Origin: Paenibacillus monticola
Lineage (GTDB): Bacteria > Bacillota > Bacilli > Paenibacillales > Paenibacillaceae
NCBI RefSeq assembly: GCF_009664975.1
Contig: NZ_WJXB01000002.1
Span: 868,001-932,000, forward strand
Length of the DNA: 64,000 bases
Direction of reading: 5' to 3'
Numbering within the stretch: the stretch's first letter is position 1; every line of letters starts with the position of its first letter. The notes beneath the pieces were generated by a model that saw only the letters and a list, made by a program, of their open reading frames with translations, was not told the DNA's origin and made no database searches. The translations under genes were made by a program, and so were the position numbers. Shown piece after piece: positions 1 through 9,700 of the stretch.

Positions 1-2200
1 ATACCCTACTTTTGGAGTAATTGTAATCGTTGCGGTATAGGCTGTTTCCCCAACAAACAGTGTCGTTGTTGGCGACCAAGCAAGGGTTGCGGTGTATTCT
101 TCCGAATACGTTATCGTAGTCACTAATGTTGCCCCTGCTTTTGGCGCTGTCACTCCAGCTATGACTTTTGTTGCGATAGGTACTGCCGCCGTTGCCGGGA
201 ATTTTGCGGTTATAATACCCGAATCCGCATCATTTGTCGTTGTTGCTCCGGCTATGCTGAAGAAATTTGCAGGTACACCTGTTAATGTATACCCTGCCTT
301 TGGAGTAATTGAGATCATTGCAGTATAGGCCATCTCTCCTGCAAAAGTTATTGTTGTGGGCGACCAGTTAACCGCTGCGGTATAGGCTGCCGTGTCCGCT
401 ATTGTAGATACTGGCGTTGCACCTGCTGCGGGCGCAACTACTCCAGCTATAGCTGCTGTTGCGATGGGTATCGCTGAGGTTGCCGGGAATTTAGCAGTTA
501 CAGTACCCGAATCCGCATCATTCGTCGTTGTCGCTCCGGCTACGGTGAAGAAATTTTCAGGTACGCCTGTTAATGTATACCCTGCTTTTGGAGTGATTGA
601 AATCATTGCGGTGTAAGCTATTTCTCCTGCAAAGGTTACATCTACTGGGGACCAGGCTATCGATGAGGTATATTGTGATGTGTCCGCTATTGTCCTTACT
701 GGCGTTTCCCCTGCTATTGGCGCTGTTACCCCAACTATGGCAGCTATTGCGAGAGGTATTGCTGCGGTCGCCGGGAATACTGCTGTCACAAGTCCTGAAT
801 TCGCTGCGTTCGTTGTTGTTGCACCAGCTATGGAGAAGAAATCCACAGGCACTCCCGTTAATGTATACCCTGATTTTGGTGTGATTGCAATCGTTGCGGT
901 ATAGACTATTTCTCCTCCAAATGGTGTTGTCGTTGGCAACCAGGTAACGGATGCTGTGTAGGCTGCCGTGTCTGCTATTGTCCCAACTGGCGTTGCACCT
1001 GCTATTGGTGCTATTACGCCAGTTATCTCTGCTGTAGCTATAGTTGCTGCTGTCGCCGGGAATACGGCGGTCACAACGCCCGAATTCGCTGCATTCGTTG
1101 TTGTTGCTCCGGCTACGGTGAAGAAATCCACAGGCACTCCCGTTAATGTATACCCTGATTTTGGAGTGATCTCAATCGTTGCTGTGTAAGCTGTTCCTCC
1201 TCTAAAAGGTGTTGTCGTTGGCAACCAGGTAAGCTTTGCCGTATAGGCTGTCGTGTCCGATATCGTAGATTCTGGTATTTCACCTGTTACTGGAGCTGTC
1301 ACTCCAGCGATGGATTTTGTTGCTATAGTTGCTGCTGTCGGCGGGAATACGGCAGTTACTACGCCTGAATTCGCTCCATTCGTTGTTGTTGCTCCAGCTA
1401 CTTTGAAGAAATCAGCAGGTACACCCGCAAATGTATACCCAGCTTTGGGTGTCATGGTAATCGTTGCTGAATAAGCTGTTCCTCCAGCATACACTGTTGT
1501 CGTTGGAGACCAGCTAACCGTTGCTGTGTAGGCTGATGAAGCAGAAATCGTGGTTACTGGTATTGCGCCTGTTACTGGAGATGCCAATCCAGTGATGGAT
1601 TCTGTAGTTATAATTGCTGCTGTCGGCGGGAATACAGCAGTCACAATACCCGAATTCGCTGCATTCGTCGTTATTGCTCCGGCTACAGTGAAGAAATCTT
1701 CAGGCACGCCCGTTAATGTATACCATGCTTTTGGTGTGATGGTAATCGTTGCTGTGTAAGCTGTTTCTCCTGAAAAGGGTGTTGTCGTTGGAGACCAGCT
1801 AACCGTCGCAGTATAGGCCGTCGTGTCCGATACCATAGATACTGGCGTATCCCCTGTTGCTGGGGCTGTCACTCCAGCTATGGCTGGGGTTGTGATGGAT
1901 ACTACTTGGGTCGCCGGAAACACTGCGGTTACAACTCCAGAACCAGCTGTATTCGTTGTTGTTGCTCCAGCCACTTTGAAGAAATCAGCAGGTAAGCCAC
2001 TGAAAGTATACCCTGATCTTGGTGAAATGTTTATCGTTGCTGTGTAGGCCGTTCCTCCAGCAAATACTGAACCTGTTGAAGACCAGCTAACCGTCGCTGT
2101 GTAGACTGAAAAAGCAGTTATCGCTGTGACTGGTGTTGCACCTGTTACTGGCGCTGATACTCCAGCTATGTCTTCTATTCCAGCTATGCTACTTATGCTG
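1..2200 (-). repeat. Tandem ~285-bp coding repeats in the first surface protein
   Basis: Units recur about every 285-300 bases, seen for instance at roughly 92, 392, 680, 968, 1253, 1550 and 1823. They encode the about 95-residue beta-rich unit of the surface protein. Neighbouring units differ by scattered substitutions rather than being identical, so the array is not very recent throughout. The short open frames on the opposite strand recur with the same period and are shadows of this repeat. Confidence 0.85.
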
Positions 2201-3177
2201 GTGTGGACTGAATTTAGAATAGCATCTTCGAGACCGACCAAGCCGCCCACATAGCTCCCTCCACTCGCATTGCCTGTGGTATAGCTGGTGCTGATTACTC
2301 CGCCGTCAAAGTTATAGCCAACCAAGCCGCCAACCACAAAATGTCCACTCACATTCCCTGTGGCGTAACTATTGCTAATGGTTCCGATGGAATTTTCACC
2401 CACTAACCCACCCACAATAGAAGAAGTAGTACTAGTTGCAACTACACTCCCTGTGGCATAACTATTGCTGATGGTTTTCTTGTTACCGCCTACCAAGCCA
2501 CCCACATTTCTATCTCCATTCACACTCCCTGTAGCGTAACTATTGCTGATTATCCCCCGGTTGAACCCTGTCAAACCGCCCACATATTCCTTTCCATTCA
2601 CGCTTCCTGTGGCGTAACTATTGTTGCTGATGGTTCCATTGAGCGAGTTCGCGCCTACCAAGCCGCCCGCATAGATATAGCCATTCACAGTCCCTGTGGC
2701 GTAACTATTACTGATGGTTCCGGAGTTCATTCCTACCAAACCTCCCGAATAGAGTCGGCCTCTCACCACTACATCTTCCACTCTCATATTAGTAATCATA
2801 TTATTAGGACCAAAATTCCCGAACAATCCCACTCCATCACTGTTTTCTCTGTTTATCCTCAAATGTGTGATTTTGTATCCATTGCCATCCATGTTCCCAT
2901 AAAATATCTCTCCTATGGGTTCCCAATTTGTGTAACCGCTCAAATCAATATCTGCTGTCAATTCAAAATAAAGTCCCGCCTCTAAATGATTCCTAACTTC
3001 ACTCAGCTGATCAGCCGTTGCAATCTGATAGGGATCGCTTACTGTACCCGTTCCTCCAGCGAAGCTTACCGCAGCATGAGCCGTCCCTCCGCTAGGTACA
3101 ATAACTCCTGAGATTCCACCCATTATCATTAACAACACCAGAATGATCGACATTCCTTTTTTAAATATTGTATGCAT
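1..3177 (-). CDS. Large GLUG/tandem-repeat surface protein, C-terminus beyond window
   Basis: The reading frame is open from an ATG at 3177 down to base 1, about 1059 codons, so the C-terminus is missing. The start has a strong GGAGGAGG site 7 bases upstream. Residues 1-36 form a signal peptide ending in an AHA-A type cleavage site, as in the three paralogs downstream in the window. Next comes a block with about seven GLUG-type units (pattern GGLVG..NxGTISNSYATGSVxG), then about eight beta-rich repeats of roughly 95 residues (pattern GVxAPVTGATPVT...YTATxSWSPTTTLF...ITPKAGYTLTGVPANFFTVAGATTTN). By paralogy the missing end should hold a sandwich domain and three SLH domains binding pyruvylated wall polymer; that part is inference. 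Role is probably S-layer-associated cell-surface display or adhesion; the exact ligand is unknown. Confidence 0.85.
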   Translation of the reverse strand, partial: MHTIFKKGMSIILVLLMIMGGISGVIVPSGGTAHAAVSFAGGTGTVSDPYQIATADQLSEVRNHLEAGLYFELTADIDLSGYTNWEPIGEIFYGNMDGNGYKITHLRINRENSDGVGLFGNFGPNNMITNMRVEDVVVRGRLYSGGLVGMNSGTISNSYATGTVNGYIYAGGLVGANSLNGTISNNSYATGSVNGKEYVGGLTGFNRGIISNSYATGSVNGDRNVGGLVGGNKKTISNSYATGSVVATSTTSSIVGGLVGENSIGTISNSYATGNVSGHFVVGGLVGYNFDGGVISTSYTTGNASGGSYVGGLVGLEDAILNSVHTSISSIAGIEDIAGVSAPVTGATPVTAITAFSVYTATVSWSSTGSVFAGGTAYTATINISPRSGYTFSGLPADFFKVAGATTTNTAGSGVVTAVFPATQVVSITTPAIAGVTAPATGDTPVSMVSDTTAYTATVSWSPTTTPFSGETAYTATITITPKAWYTLTGVPEDFFTVAGAITTNAANSGIVTAVFPPTAAIITTESITGLASPVTGAIPVTTISASSAYTATVSWSPTTTVYAGGTAYSATITMTPKAGYTFAGVPADFFKVAGATTTNGANSGVVTAVFPPTAATIATKSIAGVTAPVTGEIPESTISDTTAYTAKLTWLPTTTPFRGGTAYTATIEITPKSGYTLTGVPVDFFTVAGATTTNAANSGVVTAVFPATAATIATAEITGVIAPIAGATPVGTIADTAAYTASVTWLPTTTPFGGEIVYTATIAITPKSGYTLTGVPVDFFSIAGATTTNAANSGLVTAVFPATAAIPLAIAAIVGVTAPIAGETPVRTIADTSQYTSSIAWSPVDVTFAGEIAYTAMISITPKAGYTLTGVPENFFTVAGATTTNDADSGTVTAKFPATSAIPIATAAIAGVVAPAAGATPVSTIADTAAYTAAVNWSPTTITFAGEMAYTAMISITPKAGYTLTGVPANFFSIAGATTTNDADSGIITAKFPATAAVPIATKVIAGVTAPKAGATLVTTITYSEEYTATLAWSPTTTLFVGETAYTATITITPKVGY

Positions 3178-3239
3178 TCTACTTCCTCCTCCAAAACTAC
3201 TAAACACTGAATATATTCACAAGAAAATTCGAACTCTAT

Positions 3240-3292
3240 GCTCCATTGTGTTATTTCTCATTGTCTTCATCCCACTATAAGCCTTTCCGTGC
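3240..3292 (-). promoter_or_regulatory. Conserved promoter-like block upstream of first surface gene
   Basis: A TATAGT box (minus strand 3279-3274) lies exactly 34 bases from box centre to the centre of the adjacent GGGGAGG palindrome. The same spacing holds at all four copies (TATAGT at 6626-6621, 10945-10940 and 14390-14385). No good -35 hexamer sits at 16-18 bases, which fits an activator-dependent promoter. Downstream the block AATGAGAAATAACACAATGG is also conserved. Promoter activity is inferred. Confidence 0.45.
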
Positions 3293-3322
3293 AAAAAAGT
3301 ACCTCCCCATTTGGGGAGGTAC
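3293..3322 (-). terminator. Intrinsic terminator / conserved palindrome
   Basis: Perfect 10-bp arms GTACCTCCCC / GGGGAGGTAC close a 4-base loop and are followed on the minus strand by six T residues. It lies about 100 bases after the stop of the gene at 3425-6523. Near-identical copies occur in the other three gaps of this cluster. Confidence 0.8.
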
Positions 3323-3424
3323 GCGTAAAAATATTACGATATCTCACAGAATCTCACTATTTTCAGTAATCCGCTAGTCTTGAAGAGTATCCTGCCTAGC
3401 ATGATGTTAGCCATAGTTCCTCTG

Positions 3425-6400
3425 TCAGTTACTCCGTTGTGCTAATAATTTCAGAAGAACCGTAACCGCCTCAGCTCTTGTAGCAGAGGCTTGAGGAGCG
3501 AACTCGTTATCCCCTTTTCCTTGCACCATTCCGGATTTCTTCACGAAATCCACGCTGGCTTTCGCCCACGCCGGAATATTCTTATCGTCGACAAAGCTGG
3601 TGGTCAGCTTAACTTCAGTAGACTTGCCCAGCGCTTTGGCGAGGATGACTGCCATCTCGGCGCGTGTAATTTCCGTATTCGGACGGAAAGTGCCGTCCTC
3701 ATAGCCAGTAATTATGCCTGCTTGTAACGCCTGTGCGACTGCTGTCTGCGCCCAAGCTCCGATTGTTGCTGTATCCGTGAACGTTAGTTGTGTGCCTGCT
3801 CCTTGCGGCTTCAGCACATTCATCAGCATCACGGCGAATTCGGCACGCGTCACCGTACGATTCGGCTGGAACGTTCCGTCTAAGTAACCTTTGACCATTC
3901 CAATGCTCAGCGCTTGCTGGATGTTTGCTTCTGCCCAATGTCCGGCGACATCACTCAAATTAATTTTCGTAGATGTACCCGTTACTGGCTCCGTTACTGG
4001 CAATCCCGTCACTCCGTCTACACTAAGTACTGCATATTTCCCCAAATGATTGACCTCTACAATGATGTGATTTCCTTCAATCTTACTACCTGCTACTTCC
4101 ACCCAGGATTTCTTCACTTCGTCATAGTAAAATACCGCTGCTTTTTGGTTACTTTTCACAAGGGTTGAATCAAACGTAAAGTTCATTGTGATCGGTTTAC
4201 TGAAGTCTTCCGCAAAGTTTTTCGTAATCTCGTATACAGGGCTGAGTAGGATCTCTTTATTCGCAAAAAGAATTGGAGTGTCCAGCACCTTGTGGATGGA
4301 TAATATCAGTTCTTTGTTTATAGCTCCTACGGGAATAGTGATCTTGACTGCATCCTCGAAGCTAACCTCGCCCGCTTGGTTTACGGGAAGTGTTAATGTA
4401 CCCTTCGTACTGGTAGCGATGCTGTTGCTTGGTGTTGTCGAAGTACTGCCAGTGCTAACGGGCTGTGTTGCCGAGAATACGGCACTCACAACACCCGAAT
4501 TTGCTTCATTGGTAGTTGTTGCTCCGGCTACATTGAAGAAATTAGCAGGTACTCCTGTTAGTGTATATCCTGCCTTTGGGATGATGGAAATCGTTGCGGT
4601 ATAGGCTATTCCTTGGGCAAATAGTGTCGTCGTTGGCGACCAGCTAACCGTTGCTGTGTATTCTGGCGAATATGTTACTGTTGTTACCGGTATTGCCCCT
4701 GTTACTGGTGCTTCTACACCAGCTATCCCCGCTGTTGCGATGGGGATGGTTGTCACTGGTACTTCTGTGACAGGCAGCACTGCCGTCGCTGGGAATTCCG
4801 CGGTTACAACACCGGAATCCGCTGCATTCGTCGTTGTTGCTCCGGCTATAGTGAAGAAGTTTGCAGGCACTCTCGTTAATGTATATCCTGCCTTTGGGGT
4901 GATTGTAATTGTCGCGGTGTAAGCTGTTTCTGGGACAAATAATGTCGCCGTTGGCGACCAGCTAACCGTTGCGGTGTATTCCGCCGAATACGTTACCGCA
5001 GTTACTGGCGTTGCCCCTATTGCTGGCGCTGTCACTCCAGCTATGGCTCCTAATTGGATAGGCGCTGCCGTCGCCGGGAATTCTGCAGTTACAACACCAG
5101 AATCCGCTGCATTCGTAGTTGTTGCTCCGGCCACGGCGAAGGAGTCTTTACCTACTCCTGTTAATGTATATCCTCTCTTTGGTGTGAGGGTAATCGTTGC
5201 GGTGTAGATTTCTCCTCCTGCAAAGATTGCATCTACTGGGGACCAGTCTATCGATGCGGTATATGCTGCCGAATAGGTTACGGCAGTGACTGGCGTTGCC
5301 CCTGTTATTGGCGCAATCACTCCAGCTATGGCTCCTGTCGGGATAGGTAGGATCTTGATATCCTGGGCATCTACACTCCGAATTTGTTCAGCGGACTCCT
5401 GTTGGTTAGTTGTTTCTTTTACTCGAACATAAATCATATCACCTAACTCGACAACAATGTTGTCCACGCTTGTATCTATAATCGTCGTGTACGAGCCTGT
5501 ATTTACTTTATATTCCATCCCACTCGTCACGCCGGTTAACTTCGTTGTTCCCGCATTTGTTCCTGGTTTCAAGGCTGTGAACGCCCATAATTTAGGATAT
5601 TGACCTGAAAGCATATACCAATCTTCGCTGAAATCCCAATCACTAAATGTGCTTGAATTTTGCATTTCTTCAGTTGTTTTACCCGTGCTGTTCCCTGTAT
5701 CCAGTTGTCCTGTTGTGTTGCTATCATAGAAGCTATGGTTGATGGTTGTGGTGTTGTATCCAACCAAGCCCCCCATATCATTATTTCCAATCACACTTCC
5801 TGTAGCATAACTGTTGCTGATGGGTCCCTCGTTATAACCAACCAAACCACCCAAATAACGATTTCGACTCACACTTCCTGTGGCGTAACTATTGCTGATG
5901 CTTCCGTGGTAGTTTTCACCCACCAAGCCGCCCACATAAAAAAATCCATCCATACTTCCTGTGGCGTAACTGTTGCTGATGCTTCCACTGTTTATTCCCA
6001 CCAAGCCGCCCACAGCTGTATCTCCACTCATACTTCCCGTGGCGTAACTGTTACTGATGGTTCCGTAGTTCCATGCCACCAAGCCGCCCACAGTATACGC
6101 ACCTTTCACCTCAATATCATCTAGAATCATATTGGTAATAATCCCATCACTAAAACCGAACAATCCACTATAATAGTGTCCTTGACTATCAATCTTCAGA
6201 TTATTGATTTCAAACCCATTGCCATCCATGTTCCCCATAAACTCATTGTCAACTGTTCCTATCGGCTCCCAATTCGTATAACTACTCAAATCAATATCAG
6301 CTGTCAAGTTAAAATAAAGTCCCGCACCTAAATAATTCCTAACCAAATCGAGCTGATCAGCCGTTGCGATCTGGTAAGGATCACTTGCTGAACCCGTTCC

Positions 6401-6523
6401 TCCAGCGAAGCTTACCGCAGCATAAGCCGTCCCTCCACTAGGTACAACAACTCCTGAGATTCCACCCATTACCATTAACATCACCAGGAGGATCGACATT
6501 CCTTTTTTAAACACCCTATACAT
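3425..6523 (-). CDS. S-layer homology surface protein with GLUG and beta repeats
   Basis: 1032 residues. Signal peptide at 1-36 (hydrophobic ILLVMLMVMGGISGVVV, then AYA-A). Residues about 110-270 hold five GLUG-type units; then an FYDSNTTGQLDTG segment and a GTTKLTGVTSGMEYKV module. Three about 95-residue beta repeats follow (about 405-680), then an STGSTSTT linker. A sandwich domain (about 700-850, with FEDAVKITIPVGAI and YYDEVKKSWVEV) comes next. The last about 175 residues are three SLH domains, the first two with clear TRAEF/TRAEM motifs. SLH triplets anchor proteins to secondary cell-wall polymer, so this is an exported wall-bound protein. Start supported by GGAGGAGG. Third copy in the direction of transcription within a four-paralog array and likely transcribed on its own, given flanking terminators. 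Confidence 0.9.
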   Translation of the reverse strand: MYRVFKKGMSILLVMLMVMGGISGVVVPSGGTAYAAVSFAGGTGSASDPYQIATADQLDLVRNYLGAGLYFNLTADIDLSSYTNWEPIGTVDNEFMGNMDGNGFEINNLKIDSQGHYYSGLFGFSDGIITNMILDDIEVKGAYTVGGLVAWNYGTISNSYATGSMSGDTAVGGLVGINSGSISNSYATGSMDGFFYVGGLVGENYHGSISNSYATGSVSRNRYLGGLVGYNEGPISNSYATGSVIGNNDMGGLVGYNTTTINHSFYDSNTTGQLDTGNSTGKTTEEMQNSSTFSDWDFSEDWYMLSGQYPKLWAFTALKPGTNAGTTKLTGVTSGMEYKVNTGSYTTIIDTSVDNIVVELGDMIYVRVKETTNQQESAEQIRSVDAQDIKILPIPTGAIAGVIAPITGATPVTAVTYSAAYTASIDWSPVDAIFAGGEIYTATITLTPKRGYTLTGVGKDSFAVAGATTTNAADSGVVTAEFPATAAPIQLGAIAGVTAPAIGATPVTAVTYSAEYTATVSWSPTATLFVPETAYTATITITPKAGYTLTRVPANFFTIAGATTTNAADSGVVTAEFPATAVLPVTEVPVTTIPIATAGIAGVEAPVTGAIPVTTVTYSPEYTATVSWSPTTTLFAQGIAYTATISIIPKAGYTLTGVPANFFNVAGATTTNEANSGVVSAVFSATQPVSTGSTSTTPSNSIATSTKGTLTLPVNQAGEVSFEDAVKITIPVGAINKELILSIHKVLDTPILFANKEILLSPVYEITKNFAEDFSKPITMNFTFDSTLVKSNQKAAVFYYDEVKKSWVEVAGSKIEGNHIIVEVNHLGKYAVLSVDGVTGLPVTEPVTGTSTKINLSDVAGHWAEANIQQALSIGMVKGYLDGTFQPNRTVTRAEFAVMLMNVLKPQGAGTQLTFTDTATIGAWAQTAVAQALQAGIITGYEDGTFRPNTEITRAEMAVILAKALGKSTEVKLTTSFVDDKNIPAWAKASVDFVKKSGMVQGKGDNEFAPQASATRAEAVTVLLKLLAQRSN

Positions 6524-6589
6524 TACACTTCCTCCTCCATCTCTATATAATTTCGAATAAAATTCACAACAAAATCTGAATTTCTATGA

Positions 6590-6639
6590 TCCATTGTGTT
6601 ATTTCTCATTGTGTCACTCTACTATAAGCCTTTTCGCGC
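6590..6639 (-). promoter_or_regulatory. Conserved promoter-like block upstream of second surface gene
   Basis: Second copy of the conserved block: TATAGT at minus 6626-6621 is 34 bases from the palindrome centre, followed by the conserved AATGAGAAATAACACAATGG stretch. Activity is inferred from conservation only. Confidence 0.45.
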
Positions 6640-6669
6640 AAAAAAGTACCTCCCCATTTGGGGAGGTAC
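6640..6669 (-). terminator. Intrinsic terminator / conserved palindrome
   Basis: Identical 10-bp arms GTACCTCCCC / GGGGAGGTAC with loop ATTT and a six-T tail on the minus strand. It lies about 100 bases past the stop of the surface gene at 6773. Confidence 0.8.
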
Positions 6670-6772
6670 GCGTAATAATATAGCGATTTCTTAAAGAAAT
6701 CTGACTATTTTTAGAAATCTGCTCGTCTTGGAGAGTATCCTGTCTAGGATGATGTTCGCTATAGTTCCTCTG

Positions 6773-9700
6773 TTAGTTACTCAGTTGTGCCAATAATTCC
6801 AATAAAACCGTAACAGCCTCAGCTCTTGTAGCAGAGTCTTGAGGGGCGAACTCGTTGTCCCCTTTTCCATGTACCATCCCGGCTTGCTTCACGAAATTCA
6901 CGCTGGCTTTCGCCCACGCCGGAATATCCTTATCGTCAGCGAAGCTGGTTGTCAACTTGACTTCGGTAGACTTACCCAGCGCTTTGGCAAGGATGACCGC
7001 CATCTCGGCGCGTGTGATTTCCGCATTCGGACGGAAACGGCCGTCCTCATAACCTGTAATAATGCCTGCTCGCACCGCCTGCGCGATTGCTGTCTGCGCC
7101 CACGCTCCGATTTTTGCTGTATCTGTGAAGGTTAGATCCGCTCCTGTACCTTGCGGTTTCAGCACATTCATCAGCATCACCGCGAATTCCGCACGCGTCA
7201 CCGTATGATTCGGTTGGAACGTTCCATCTTGGTAACCTTTGACCATTCCGATGCTCACCGCTTGTTTGATGCTTGCTTCTGCCCAATGTCCTGCGACATC
7301 GCTGAAGTTAATTTCCGTTGGGACGTCTATTGTTGGTACCTCAGTCGCTTCGTCTACAGCCAATACCGCAAACTTCGTAAAGTGATTGCTATCTACAGTG
7401 ATTTTATTACCACTGATCTTGCCGCCAATCTCCACCCAAACCTTTTTCAATTCGTCATAATAGAATACGGATGCCTTTTGGTTGCTCTTTAGTTGGCTTG
7501 GATCAAACGTAAAGTTCAGCGTTACCGGTTTATTGAAGTTCTCCGAGAAGTTTTTCAGCATCTCGAATACGGGACTGAGCAGAATCTCGTTATTCGAGAT
7601 AAGCTTTTGAGTATCCAGCACCTTTTCGATCGTTAATTTCAGTTCTTTGTCTATCGCTCCTACGGGAATAGAGATCTTAACAGCATCCTCAAAGTTAACT
7701 TCGCCTGATTGGTATACCGGAAGGGTTAATGTTCCATTCGTGCTGGTAACAGTGGTGTTGCTTGATGGTGTTGAAGTACTGCCAGTGCCAGTGCCAGTGC
7801 CAGTTCCCGTGCCAGTTCCCGTGCCAGTTCCCGTGCCAGTTCCCGTGCCAGTTCCCGTTCCAGTTCCCGTCCCAGTTCCAGTGCTAACAGGCTGTGTTGC
7901 TAGGAATTCCGCGGTTATAACACCCGAATTGGCTATGTTCGTTGTTGTCGCCCCGGCTACGCTGAAGAAATTCGCAGGCACTCCTGTTAGTGTATATCCT
8001 GCTCTGGGAGTGATTATAATCAACGCTACGTAAGTTGTTCCTCCAACAAATATTGTCGTCGTTGGTAACCAACTAAGTGTGGCTGTATATTCTGCCGAAT
8101 AGGTTACCGTTGTTACCGGCGTCGCTCCTGTTACTGGTGCTGTTACACCAGCTATCCCTGCAGTTGCAATGGGGAGGGTGATCACAGGGACTTCTGTGAC
8201 AGGCTTTGCTTCTGTCGCCGGAAATTCTGCGGTTAAAACCCCGGAATCCGCTGCATTCGTCGTTGTTGCTCCGGCAACGGTGAAGAAGTTTGCAGGCACT
8301 CCCGTCAAGGTATATCCTGCTCTGGGAGTGATTATTATTAATGCTGTGTAAGTTGTTTCTCTACCAAATAATGTCGTCGTTGGCAACCACGTCAGTGTGG
8401 CTGTATATTCTGCCGAATAGGTTACAGCAGTTACTGGCGTTGCCCCTGATACCGGCGCTGTCACTCCAGCTATGGCCCTAGTTGCGATAGGTAGCGCTGC
8501 CGTTGTCGGAAATTCCGCAATTACAACGCCTGAATCCGCATCATTCTTCGTTGTTGCTCCAGCGACGGTGAAGAAGTTTGCAGGCACACCCGTTAAGGTA
8601 TATCCTGCTTTGGGAGTGATGGTAATCGTTGCTGTATAAATTTCTACTCCTGCAAATTTTGTATCTACTGCAGGCGACCAAGTTATCGAGGCTGTATATT
8701 GTGCTGTATCTGCTATTGTGGTTACTGGAGTTACCCCAGCAATTGGCACCGTCACACCCACTATGGCTCCTGTTGCGATAGGGATCGCTGCCGTGGCTGG
8801 GAATTTTGCGGTTACAATGCCTGAATCCGCATCATTCTTCGTTGTTGCTCCAGCCACGGTGAATGAATCTGCAGGTACACCTGTTAAGGTATATCCCGCC
8901 TTGGGGGTGATTGTAATCGTTGCTGTATAGATTTCTGCTCCTGCAAATTTCGCATCTACTACAGGCGACCAGGTGATCGAGGCTGTATATTGTGCTGTAT
9001 CTGCTATTGAAGTGATTGGCGCTCCCCCTGCAATTGGCGCTGTCACACCCACTATGGCTCCTGTTACGATAGGTACTGCTGCTGTGGCTGGGAATTTTGC
9101 GGTTATAACGCCTGAATCCGCATCATTCTTCGTTGTTGCTCCGGCCACGGTGAAGGCGTCTGCAGGCACACCTGTTAATGTATATCCTAATTTGGGGTTG
9201 ATTGTAATCGTTGCTGTATAGATTTCTGCTCCTGCAAATGTTGCATCTACTACAGGCGACCAGATTAGCGAAGCTGTATATTGTGCTGTGTCCGCTATTA
9301 CAGCTACTGGCGTTGACCCTGCTACTGGCGCTGTCACTCCAATAATGGCTCCTGATGCGATAGGGAGCGCTGCCGTTGCCGGGAATTCCGCATACACCAT
9401 GTTGGAATTCGCTCCATTCTTCGTTGTTGCTCCAGCGACGGTGAAGAAGTTTTCAGGCACACTTGTCAATGTATATCCTGTTTTGGGGGCAATTGCAATC
9501 CTTGCTGTATAGGCTACCGCTCTTGCAAAAATTCCATCTCCAGGGAACCAGGTTATCGAGGCTGTATATTGTTCTGTGTCTGCTATTGTAGATACTGGCG
9601 TTTCCTCGGCTACTGGCGGTGTCACTCCTTCTATGGCTTTTATCGCTATAGGTACTAAGGTTTTTGGGAATATAGCTGTTATAACGCCTGAACCCGCTTC

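Noticed and set aside
92..2047. Series of 69-95 residue plus-strand open frames repeating every about 285 bases
   Set aside because: They are the antisense shadow of the coding repeat of the minus-strand surface protein; none has a ribosome site or independent signal peptide.
7647..8033. Plus-strand frame with a long Pro-Val repeat
   Set aside because: It is the complement of the Thr-Gly hexamer linker of the minus-strand surface gene.
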